This document shows, piece by piece, positions 23,101 through 32,249 of a stretch of 64,000 nt of DNA. Every line of letters starts with the position of its first letter. Within the stretch, counting starts at the first letter, position 1. Where the stretch lies: the NCBI GenBank assembly GCA_004154925.1, contig QJNS01000073.1:124001-188000 (forward strand), written 5' to 3'. Source of the DNA: Monosporascus cannonballus (taxonomy: Eukaryota; Ascomycota; Sordariomycetes; Xylariales). The notes under the pieces were generated by a model, which searched no databases, was not told where the DNA came from, and saw nothing but the letters and a program-made list of their open reading frames with translations. The position numbers and the translations under genes are program-made.

Positions 23101-26100
23101 TCTCCACTATATCTTCAGAAATAATGTATTAAAACAATCGGTTACGGAAATAGGACACGGAGGAACTCTGGGCAATGGCCGTGAGTCGTGGCCTGGCCCT
23201 AATACGAGTAGCTCCCAAGAGTGGCACTCTGCGTTATCTAGATGGATCCACGAGACATAGGTAAGCTTCCGATCGTTGGCTATATAATGTCCTCTAATAA
23301 GTTGTCCACGGCGGTTTACCTAATTGGAATTGGGAAAGAGACACGGAAATCCTAGCAGTGAGTATCATCAGTGGCTACAAGCCTGACACCTCATAGGAAA
23401 CTATAGGGGAGCTATTTTAACAGTCTAGATCGGCTACACGTGGTAGTACGATACTGCGAGTAAGGGCTAAATAACATTTTAATAGAAGGCACTCAGATGG
23501 CCTACACAACTTGGTACAAATATTTGCGTATTCCACGGTCGCTTGGCCGGGAGCGTTGTATTAGGCATAGGACTATTTGTTCTACCGTTGACGCCTAAAG
23601 ACAGAGAAATTGACGCGTATACATTGAGATATAGAAATATGGACTTCTGCTGTACCGGTCGAGCCATCTACGTATCGTCCCAAAATCTACTCGACACCGA
23701 CTTGTTTGGACGTCTACCCCTCGGCCCTCACTGCCGGCGGGGAAAAGGGGCGTCCGACCATGTTCGGTCACCTCTGCTGGCTAGACTTTTAGCCGAATAG
23801 GTAAGAGATGTATAAGCCTTGCTTAGATTAGAAAAAGACGCCTCTGGATGTTGAATCATCCCAACAACTCAGAGCACTTTGGAAGCCAAGTGCAGTATGG
23901 AAGTCTCTAAAGCTATATGACGTCTTTTCATTACGCGTTAAACTCGATGGTTTTGATAAGATGCGAAGGAGGCAAAATGACATAATTTGGCTTCAATATT
24001 TGCAGCAAAGACGATGAAGAGATCTAAGACATACTAGAAGTGGTTCGTTCTGTGACATGACTTCAGAGTTCTATAGACGACGAGCAGGCCCTCATCTTGA
24101 ACTCTATGCGATGGGACATACGTTAAGTTTTGATATTAGCTATTTAGTACACAGCTCGAACACGTCTTAAAGAGTTCATGATAGCCTTCTCTTCCATATG
24201 CTCTATGTCCACCGTTGTCCTTTGGTAGCTCTGAAGACTCCCAGATCTCATGGAGTTTATCCTTCAGCATTCATTAGCGGAAAAAAGCATGCTTAGGGTG
24301 GAGGGCTAAACTGAACCCGCAGCTACAGAATTAGGAGTGCAGAGACTGATCATCACTTGCATAGACATACGCCATTATTAGGCAAAATGGCGCTGCCATA
24401 GTTAGATGATCTTTGGATAAATCGTCACTACTGTTGATTGCATGCACACGAAATGTGCCTGTTCTCTCCAGTGGCAATAGCCGCCATGTCATCATGTACC
24501 CAAGAGCATGCCTAGATACACCACCCGCCAATAGGGCGGAACAGTCTTTTGGATCCGAGTAATCCCTCGAACACGGAGGAATTCATGCTACAAGGACAGC
24601 CCTCTTCTCGGCACACACCCACGGTGGCGTATACCAGGTTATCAAGTAGTCGGGCACAATAGTGTGCACAAAGTGGCGTCCCGAGTTCCAAATACGAACT
24701 ATATCTGACTACTTCTCTCTGTTCGTACCAGCCAAGCTTTCGACCTTCCTCGCAGAACCTCAAACCGCCTAATAACTTGCCAAGGCCGCCTCATTACTGG
24801 AGCTTGACGAATCACGTAAGACCTCGACGAGCAGACGTCACCTCGCCCCACTCCTCAAAGATTGCCAAGAAGCTGGGTTCGAGGTCAACAAAGATACCCT
24901 GTAAAAAGGGCTTGGAATGGCAGCTGGTAAGGACAGGACCCTCATGCTAGGCTCGCGAAGATACCCGAACGTGGTAGGTAGATCTCTACGCGCGTCTAGC
25001 AATTAGTCAGATGAGCTAATATCAAATCATAGCAGCTTGAGAGCTGTCGATATCACAACGCCTCATCCCTTGGCGTCCCCCGCGGCTCAGCATCCGACCC
25101 TAGTCTCCCTTAAAAGGCACGGGAATTCTACGAAGCCTCGAATAAACGGTTTTGTGACGTGTACTTGGGTGGCGCCGCCACCAACGTATTCCTGCTAAAG
25201 GATTTCAACGGCATCACTCTGCACACTGCAACACGCACAGCCGCTGTGCAGGACCGCAATGCAAGAGTATGGACGAAAGCGCCCACAACTACCATAGGGT
25301 ACGCTTCCTTACTATCCCGGTAACGAACCGTGTTTAATCACCAGCGAGAATTCTATGTTGTCAACCCAGGACTTGCGAGTTGCGACACCTACTCAGCTGA
25401 GGTGCTTGCGTCAACGGTGATTGAACGTCGTCGGCAGAGGTCACAAACTTAACTCACTTCCCGTGCGTCATGCAGGCGCTTTCTCCGCAACCGGCCGTGT
25501 CCATCTGTGGATTGACGCTTCCAGGTGCAGAAAGTGGTGGCCAGTGTACGAGAAAGTGAAGTCATAGGCGTCGGATAAGAGAACTACGGGACTCCATGCT
25601 GAACAGATCACTACGGAACAGCTAGGTGCCGGGTTTTACGGGCCCACAAAGAGCTACGGTCTATATCTCAACACAAGGTAATTAGCCATGTGATTAGTAT
25701 ATTTAAGGCTAGAATTAAATAGCGGACCGATGCATGTGCGAGAGTTCTACCAAGGCATTGCAGTTGTGATGGCACTACAGCATGCAAGCGTGTCCGATTT
25801 TCAGATATATCGGAACAGGTTGATCATTCACATCAACGTCACATTCAAACCCTTAACTTCGATATGCAAGGCCCTGCTTGGTACTGGGGCCTATCTATGC
25901 TTATCATTATCAAATGATATACATCTTGCCGTCTATATGGCAGACACTCTGTGGATGTTTGTAGGATTACCATTGATTGTTAGTTCATATAAATCGCCAG
26001 CCAATCATGTTTCGTCTGCATGCCTCTTACGTATCGGGCTTGGCACATGCTGAGCCAAGGAACCTTCAGGGCCGCTGGGTGAGTGCCTCCCTTTCCCTAA

Positions 26101-26415
26101 TTCCAATGACTCGTTGGTATAGACGAGGGTCGCTTCAGCCCAAGTTATCTTAGCCAGCCCGTTTCAGCTGTCTAGTCATGGGACAGGGTCTTCTCATTAA
26201 CTAGGGTACTAAGACGCAACGTCGGGGGTTGACGAGCTCTGTCGCTGATACGGGCTGTGGCGTAGCCTCAAATCCGACGCGGGAGTTAAGAATGTAAGCT
26301 CGGAATTATTTGTGTTTAATTAGCAAGTCCGATCAGCGTCAGGAACTACAAAGTACAAACGCATCTCCAAAGGGAGGTGGCGGCACATAGCATCTGCCTT
26401 ACAGGGGATATGTAA

Positions 26416-27033
26416 TTAACGGGCAGCGTTGTGAGATGCCGGAAACCCCATAAGCGCGGCCGGCAATTGCACACATGTGTCTCGTAATGCGGCGCCCGGA
26501 TCAATTGTGCACCACATATGCCGGGGGATCAAAGGGCTATACGCTATGATCTGGCATGACGCATCTACCCGGCCTACGGAGGGCAAATCATCACTCCACC
26601 CGCCGTTATTTCTGACCTTTTGGTCATCTGTTACAACTGGAACCATGGCGAGATCAGCACCATTTGTCCAGGTTGTGCTTCTCCCAATCGCCTCTGGGCG
26701 GTGGGATGGGGGCCTCGACATCTACCGCACATTCGCCGATCTTGTTCAGCGCTCGGTCCAAGACCGCGTGGAGTTCGCTTTGTGCAGGAGCCAAGTGTTA
26801 CGGCTTGGTCCACCGTAGCAGCTCCAGTGTATATATGCAGCTGTAAGCACCAGGATAGTCGCCACAATTGCGATCATTCCACCGATCTTTTGCCCTGGTG
26901 GCGTAGCGGTATAAGGTGCAACCGTAATACCAAGACAGCTCGAGAGGGAACGTGGACCTGGCCATCTTGAGCGGTGGGTCTCTATGCTCCCCACATAAAT
27001 TTGCACACTGCATAGTTCAGCTCCATGCCACAC
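26416..27033 (-). pseudogene. Broken single-pass membrane-protein gene
   Basis: One minus-strand frame from 27033 to 26416 is open for about 205 codons except for two stops close together (TGA at 26746-26748, TAG at 26722-26724). Both stops can arise by single C-to-T changes (CGA to TGA, CAG to TAG). The peptide has a proline/threonine-rich lead, a membrane segment (IGGMIAIVATILVLTAAYI, about 26.91-26.84 kb) and a polar tail. The membrane segment and its surroundings recur in AT-rich form at 63524-63690, which supports a real coding origin. I do not recognise the family; 'single-pass membrane protein' is read from hydrophobicity only. The upstream start is not resolved and an N-terminal exon may be missing. 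Confidence 0.5.
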
Positions 27034-27491
27034 TACGCCTAACCTACAGGCGGCATCTCAAGTTACGTCAGCACGCAGGCTCAAGATTAGTTTGTCTGTG
27101 CCACATTATCTGCGCTTGTTGCGGGTCAGAGCGACCACACAGGTTTTGCGTAAGCAGCCGGTCATAACGGTAGTTGGGGATGTTGGTGATTCTTCCAAAC
27201 GGTGCTCGGAATAACCGATACTCTGGCCCGTGGTGAAGCGTTGGACGCCCGATATGTTAGACATACTCGGAGTTTAGGGCATGAATACAATACATAGCAC
27301 AGAGTATAGCGCATCAACACATTAAACCCCAATGGACTAGAGAATAAAATAGTTGGCCTAAGCGGATGAAAGAGGAGCTCCTGAGCGTCTCGCGGATTTA
27401 TAGGCTGTGCATCCGTTGTGGATTACTGAGTGTAGCAAAAAGTCATACCATAGACCCTTGGCCCCCGAAACCTCACCCAGCTTAACTAGTG

Positions 27492-27499
27492 TGACGTAA
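27492..27499. promoter_or_regulatory. CRE/ATF-like TGACGTAA just upstream of the O-methyltransferase
   Basis: TGACGTAA, a classic bZIP (ATF/CREB-type) site, ends 16 bases before the start codon at 27516. That close it probably lies in the 5' UTR, which weakens the case for a promoter role. A TTTATA stretch near 27395-27402 could be the TATA element. Confidence 0.25.
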
Positions 27500-27515
27500 G
27501 CCAAGCTTGCCCAAG

Positions 27516-29214
27516 ATGTCAACCTCGCAACGTGCAGCGGACATTGAGAAGCTACGCCAGTTGGCTAGGCTTGTTACATCGGCTACCGAAACCGTTATCG
27601 CTGAGTGGACTGAGGGAGATACTACACCCCCCGACACCATTGACGGCATCCAGCTACCGAGCCATCGCTTGTATGACGCCCAGCGCATCCTCGCCGCTGC
27701 AGCCGGCAGTATCGAGGAGCTCGTCTGCGATCCCTCCCTCCGTCTCTTGAATTTTTCTTCACAGTACGTCGAGAGTCGCGCCTTGCACATCGCAGCGGAA
27801 CATAGGATCGCCGACCTCCTTGAAGATGCAAGCGGTAGCGAGCTCCGTGTGCAGGAATTAGCAAAGACAATTGGCATCGAGACTGAGAAGCTCTGTAAGT
27901 TCGGAGCCAGCCCTCTCCCAGATCCGTAGCTCGAGTTCGCTAACGCTGCAGCCCGCATTCTTCGTCTTCTGACGTCGCAACACATCTTTCACGAAGTCAG
28001 CCAGGATACATTCGCCAATAATCCCGTCTCCCGTAAATTAGTCCACAATGAGCCCCTAAGGGCGTACATCATGAACTTGTAAGTCATACCATGTTGGGTT
28101 TCGAGCAATGGACTAATGCCTACAGCGCTGCCGATATCTTCTCGACCATGGACTACCTGCCAATAGCACTGAAGGATCCTGTCATGGGGCCGAGCTACAA
28201 GGTGAACGAAACCGCCTTCAACTTGGCAGTCGGTACATCCAAGCCCCGCTGGGAGTGGCTGGAGGAGAGGATCCCCAAGTCGCAGGTTGGAGCTATATCC
28301 TCAAGGGGGTACCCACACAGCTTCACCGATAGTGACGGCCAAGTTGATCATGGGAAGACAAACGGGAATGACGAGATGGTTCCTCGTCCAGGATTAGAGA
28401 TCATGGGCCTCGCCATGGTTGGGGGCGGCAGGGTCCATTCTACCCCGCATGTGTTCGATTACCCTTGGGGGGAGCTCGGGAATGCCACGGTTGTCGACGT
28501 GGGTGGCGGACAGGGTAGGTCCAGTTTCCATGCAGCCTGACTCCCTCCTATTTTATCTCTTGTCTCCTGCACTTGCCTCGTCTCTACGGTTGAAGGCTAA
28601 CAAGGGCCTATTCCAGGGGGGTTCCTTCTGCAGCTATCACGCCTGTATCCTGACCTTCACCTGGTCCTTCAGGATAGACGGGCTGTGATCGAAAAGGCAA
28701 AACCTATGTGGAAGCGCGAGAACCCAGACGCTATTAATGGTGGCAAGGTGGATTTTGTTCCGCATGACTTCTTCCAAAACAACCCGGTCAAAAATGCCGA
28801 AGTGTACTTTGTGAGGAATGTGATGTAAGTGATCAATTCCGTCTCATGGAAGGTCAGATACTGACAAGAGTCTTCACCGCTAGCCACGATTGGTCTGATA
28901 GCTATTGCATTTCCATCCTAAGTAGCCTACGAGCTGCCATGGGTCCCCAGTCACGGGTCCTGATCGCTGACCAGGTTATGAACACGACGCTGGGCTCATC
29001 TGAGCTCAAATCAGCGCCTGAGCCGTTACTCGCAAACTACGGAAACTATGTGCGGTTCAGCCATCAGCGAGATGTTGCACTTATGGGTCTGATTAACGGG
29101 ATCGAGCGCACGCCGGCCCAGTTCCGTCGTATTGTTGAGGCCGCGGGGTTGCGGCTTGTTCGGGTTTGGGAATGTCGCACGCAAGTGGGTATTGTCGAAT
29201 GTCGTCTGCCGTGA
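27516..29214 (+). CDS. S-adenosylmethionine-dependent O-methyltransferase (class I, COMT/AflP-like)
   Basis: It transfers a methyl group from S-adenosylmethionine to a hydroxyl, typically of a phenolic or polyketide intermediate. Five exons (27516-27894, 27952-28078, 28126-28514, 28617-28824, 28884-29214) give 477 aa. The introns (57, 47, 102 and 59 bp) carry GT-AG ends and branch-like CTAAC, ACTAAT, CTAAC and CTGAC. Residues 1-200 form the helical dimerisation/winged-helix part with EKLSRILRLL around the first junction. The SAM-binding motif DVGGGQGG is at 293-300, followed by an acidic D after the next strand (LVLQDR), and HDW at 369-371 supplies the expected catalytic His. RVLIADQVM follows, and the protein ends in the usual 'GIVE.R' strand. 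All motifs are intact. A polar insertion near 235-265 is longer than I expect. The ATG at 27516 is chosen over an upstream TTG; no in-frame ATG precedes it. It pairs functionally with the P450 8 kb away. Confidence 0.92.
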
Positions 29215-30185
29215 GACAGGAAAACGACGCATAATACCAGTATAGCATGGAGCCAGAACTAAAAGGGAGTTCTAATTCCTCATAGTTGTAGAATTTCCTC
29301 CGATCGGGGTTGATCCAACGCGCTACTTGGATCCCCTTATTTCAGGGGCAATGAATACTTACCAGAGCAGACAGCTAAAACATTACGAAACATTAACCTC
29401 ATAATCTGTTATCGTGATAACGGTCGTAGACCCAGTCTTGAAAAACAAACCGATATTTCTAACCTTGTTTTTCCATTTCTGGCACTTGACTGGTGGCATG
29501 CTGCTTCCTTATACACAAGTACATTGTCCATTGCCGACGGCCTAATTGCGCGAGCATTATTGGTCTTCATGTCTTCTTACAATCGTCCCGCTCCTCTTCG
29601 GTTCCAATTATGCAGTCCAATCCTTCGATTAAAGATCAACCTCAGAGACTTAAAGTCGTTTGTGTAACATATAAGCCTTAATAACTGGTGCATTTCCACC
29701 TCACCACCCAATATATATATTATGTATAGGCATAGTAGTCGCATATCTGAATATTACCTTCCTTGCCGTCGATTTAACGGTAATCAACTTCAATACTATC
29801 AGGCAGACCAACGAAGCGCAACCTCTTTTCAACGTTCACGTCTACGCAACCTAATCGTCCGCTTCAAGCTCGTGTGCCACGTTGGTAGACCTGCAGTTTA
29901 GAAAGTTAGAAGGCATGGTTACTTTGCTCTAGTCAGCGATATCCCTAGCAGCAACTTCAATGGTCTATGGGAGGCCCGTCCTCCCGGATACTTCTGGACT
30001 CCTGTAGACAGAGTATCTCCAACCTTTTGAACATGACTTAGCACCCAGTCCAAGAACGGCATGGGCAGACATTCGGCGCCATGGCGGCCCTATTCGCTGC
30101 TGAAGCTGCGACCTTGTTCACGGAGCCATATCAGGGCGTGCTGGAGCCGACTCCTCGATACCCTACTATAAGCTTCCGAGACAGC
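29215..30185. other. Intergenic, 3' of the O-methyltransferase
   Basis: This is balanced composition turning slightly AT-rich near 29.7 kb, with a short (AT)n run at about 29710. I see no gene. Near 30.06-30.18 kb one plus-strand frame reads AALFAAEAATLFTEPYQG and PTPRYPTISFRDSPK, which looks coding and may lead into the next fragment through an intron or a frameshift. Confidence 0.45.
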
Positions 30186-30469
30186 CCAAAGTGTCAAACA
30201 AAGTCACACTGTTAGTCTGGCGGCGCATTAGCAGCAATGTCACTCGGAGGAACCAGTACTGCCAGACCAGCCAGGCCACCGAGCAGTGCATCGTTTTTCA
30301 GGCAGGCTGGAAGGGGATTGACGTTGTCGCCCCGTTCCGGACCGACAAGAGTGTCAGACCAGACGTCATGGACGCACTCAGGGTAGCTCGTGGCCGAGGA
30401 GAAGTTGACACCCAGGCCATCGAGAGTGCACTGTGTAGAACGCCACTGTGCCCGTCAGCAAGGTCTTGA
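30060..30469 (+). pseudogene. Unrecognised gene fragment, plus strand
   Basis: A plus-strand frame (30191-30469, 92 codons) reads like an ordinary soluble domain: WRRISSNV, then QCIVFQAGWKGIDVVAPF, then DVMDALRVARGRGEVDTQAI. It is preceded in another frame by a protein-like stretch from about 30060. The amino-acid texture and codon use resemble a real gene rather than a shadow, but I cannot assign a family. It could be the last exon of a short intron-containing gene or a relic; the missing clear start favours a relic. Confidence 0.4.
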
Positions 30470-30539
30470 TTGAATGATTGCTGTGGAGCACAGGCACGTC
30501 CAAGGCGGCACCCCTACCGTCTGCAAGAAGCTCGATATT

Positions 30540-30790
30540 TCAAATCTTGAAATCTAGCATTTGGGCACCTGCTTCCCTTGCGGGCCGGACCAAGGATGCG
30601 GGTGGCATTCCCCAGAATGGGGCATCCCCGAGTGGTTTCAAGGATTGAAGCCCGACATAGAACGCAGATAAGAAAGCTCGGCTGCGTAGGTAGTCGTCAT
30701 GAGATGCATCCGCATCAGCCCTGGCTGCTTCCATACCATGAACGATTTCGATACAAGCCTGATGTTCGTTAAGAAGCTGAAACCTTTCGC
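30540..30790 (-). pseudogene. Unrecognised gene fragment, minus strand, at island edge
   Basis: The minus strand is open from about 30790 to a stop at 30540. It reads HQACIEIVHGMEAARADADA, then LSAFYVGLQSLKPLGDAPFWG, with the texture of an alpha-helical protein. The frame has no start of its own inside the island: its upstream part would run into the AT-rich boundary at about 30.85 kb. It faces the fragment at 30060-30469 tail to tail. It is probably a gene truncated when the island edge was formed. Family unknown. Confidence 0.4.
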
Positions 30791-31010
30791 TGACGAACCA
30801 GGCTGACTATGGTATGTTACAGGGATCACTTCGACAAAACTCAAAAAATATGAACAAGCATACGCCGGGATAAAATTGATCGAGTTTCTTTAAAATTGAG
30901 CAAAATTTCGAAAAAGGTGTAAATATTAATATATATTAGTGTTTGTATTAAAATAAACTTAAAATAATTATATAATCTTATTTCCTTTTTAATTTTAAAT
31001 ATTTAATTAT

Positions 31011-31125
31011 GATAATATACATAGCTAGTTCTTACAAGGTGGATTAAGATGTTTAAACCCCAATTAGTGTTTGAAATTGCTAATCTTTTAGTATTGTGGT
31101 TAACGTCGTATCCTCGTTACCTTAC
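31011..31125. repeat. 115-bp short repeat, copy 1, with AATTAT flanks
   Basis: A 115-bp block is shared with 37685-37799 (same length) and, in RIP-degraded form, with about 31473-31589, all in the same orientation. Copy 1 is bracketed by AATTAT on both sides (31005-31010 and 31126-31131), as a target-site duplication would be. On the minus strand it contains TTTCAAA(T/C), resembling a Pol III B box. It has no coding capacity. It is either a small SINE-like or a MITE-like element. Confidence 0.7.
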
Positions 31126-31157
31126 AATTATTCCAAACCTTAATTGGATGCATTAGC

Positions 31158-31290
31158 TGTCAGATAAGTAGCCCGATAAGCGCGCACTTATCAATTCAGT
31201 CTTTTGGTGCAGTGGCTAGCTGACATTAGCCAATTCGGCGCTACTTCGGCGACATATCGAAAGCAAGGTTCGATTCTTATAAGGGCGGCT
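31158..31290 (+). repeat. tRNA-like (SINE-type) repeat, copy 1
   Basis: TTTTGGTGCAGTGGCTAGC at 31202-31220 looks like the 5' arm of a tRNA-Glu/Gly/Asp type gene (A box TGGTGCAGTGG at 31205-31215). GGTTCGATTCT at 31267-31277 matches the Pol III B box. The A-to-B distance is longer than in a plain tRNA. The part 31158-31225 is shared with minus-strand copies at 61776-61842 and 61501-61569. It includes a palindromic core close to TAAGTGCGCACTTA and ends related to TGTCAGCTA in inverted orientation. It does not fold into a normal tRNA, so I read it as a tRNA-derived short interspersed element or a MITE carrying one. Confidence 0.55.
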
Positions 31291-31344
31291 GTAGGCTAAA
31301 GAAAGCTAGGAAGTAAATCCAAAAGATTCCAACCGCTAGCGTTC

Positions 31345-31380
31345 GGCAGGTGGTCGGCGCGAAAGGTCCGACCACGCTAT
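31345..31380. other. GC-rich hairpin next to the tRNA-like repeat
   Basis: TGGTCGG and CCGACCA (about 31351-31374) form a perfect 7-bp stem with a 10-base loop in a stretch that remains GC-rich although it lies outside the island. It may be part of the same short repeat or its 3' body. No function is implied. Confidence 0.45.
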
Positions 31381-31472
31381 ACGCTTATAGGGTACAATAA
31401 AGTCTTAAGAGTTCGACATCTTATTTAATCCTAAAGTCGAGACGATTTTACTGAAAGGAGGAAAGTAATTAT

Positions 31473-31589
31473 AATAATATATATAATTAACCTTTATAAG
31501 ATAAATTAAAGTATTTAAACCTTAATAAGGGTTTAGAATTATTAATCGTTTGGTATTATAATTAATATCGCACTTTTGCTATTTTATAT
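31473..31589. repeat. 115-bp short repeat, copy 2 (RIP-degraded)
   Basis: This aligns over its full length with copies 1 and 3 but has lost most C and G outside CpG. The phrase 'GTTTAAACCCCAATTAGTG' in copy 1 corresponds to 'ATTTAAACCTTAATAAGGG' here. It is a direct illustration of RIP acting on one copy while a neighbour 350 bases away was largely spared. Confidence 0.65.
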
Positions 31590-31762
31590 TAATTAATATT
31601 AGCTGGTTTATTTAACTTAATAAATTGAATTTTATTTGGAAGTTTTGTCGTAAATTTACTTATTAACTTTTTATAAAGCTTATAAACTTGTAACGCTTAA
31701 AAAAAGTACTTATAATATCATTATTAATTATAATTGTAAATATATTATAGCTCGACGAGCTC

Positions 31763-32120
31763 GGGCCCCAAAAAACGATCAAACAAGAATAATACGAACT
31801 ACCTCCTAGGTTACGTAATAAGTAATCACTGCCAAACTAATAATTACCAGTAATTAATAATCATGATAAGTAATTATAATTATTATAAAATACGTAATTA
31901 CAAATAATTAAGCGAAAAATAAAAAGGATATATTAGCTTTTTATTTCTATAATTTAAATAACGCCAGTTTTTAATAAAATATCGTTATTCAAAATACCCT
32001 TGGTATTACGAGACGTAATACGATACTATATTTATTATTCAAATTTCTACGATAGTTTTGTTAATATAAACCCGTTCAACTTAGATTTAATAATTAATTA
32101 AATTATATAGCCGTTATACA
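31763..32120 (+). repeat. 5' LTR of the chromovirus (copy C)
   Basis: About 358 bp match LTR copies A (361 bp) and B (363 bp). They share 'CTTGGTATTACGAGACGTAA' with copy A and the CCGTTATACA end. After 32120 the leader continues with 'TTATAAGCTTTTGTTTAA', similar to the sequence after copy B. The left edge is approximate. Confidence 0.75.
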
Positions 32121-32249
32121 TTATAAGCTTTTGTTTAATAATATCGTTAAATTTTAAGCAATATTACCGACATTATATTTACTAGCAAATAACTCGAACA
32201 GGCTATTTATCAGGTTCCTAAGGACCCGGATATTAGAATAAAAGCCGAA

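Larger units (their letters stand above)
19836..26415. other. Gene-poor interior of the island
   Basis: Apart from the P450 promoter I find no intact gene in this 6.6 kb. Open frames are short (at most 123 codons) and overlap on both strands without family motifs. The longest, minus 21401-21030, is hydrophobic and ends at a stop, after which the same frame runs on for about 60 more codons. Minus 24763-24331 continues across two frames, and plus 24760-25310 has protein-like stretches with one or more stops. None matches a family I can name. The texture (balanced composition, broken frames) suggests old pseudogenes; spliced genes with very short exons cannot be excluded. Confidence 0.5.
17786..30845. 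other. GC-balanced island inside AT-rich DNA
   Basis: From about 17786 to about 30845 the base composition is near balanced and all dinucleotides, including CpA and TpG, are well used, in contrast to both flanks. The only intact genes in the window lie here: a P450 at the left end and an O-methyltransferase toward the right. The edges are sharp to within tens of bases. About 9 kb of the island holds no intact gene, which suggests decayed accessory genes that escaped heavy RIP, or imported sequence. Confidence 0.85.

Noticed and set aside
24760..25000. A Tc1-like or other transposase helix-turn-helix in the plus frame (SRKTSTSRRHLAPLLKD...)
   Set aside because: The resemblance is vague, a stop follows soon, and no inverted repeats or DDE motifs were found nearby.
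25730..26053. 107-codon hydrophobic plus-strand frame
   Set aside because: It has an ATG and some hydrophobic stretches but no family pattern or clear neighbour context; not enough to call a gene.
26477..26970. Plus-strand frames of 113-116 codons near 26.5-27.0 kb
   Set aside because: They overlap the minus-strand membrane-protein pseudogene, which has the hydrophobic segment and a relative at 63.5 kb; the plus frames show neither.
27507..27515. Start of the O-methyltransferase at the upstream TTG
   Set aside because: TTG is not a likely nuclear start in fungi; the ATG at 27516 is in frame and gives a normal N terminus.
27482..27985. 167-codon minus-strand frame opposite the O-methyltransferase
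   Set aside because: It mirrors the first exons of the O-methyltransferase, is Ser/Arg/Ala-rich in the way antisense frames are, and has no family motif.
31202..31290. A functional tRNA gene
   Set aside because: A and B boxes are present, but the acceptor and anticodon stems do not form and the spacing is too long; it is better read as a tRNA-derived repeat.
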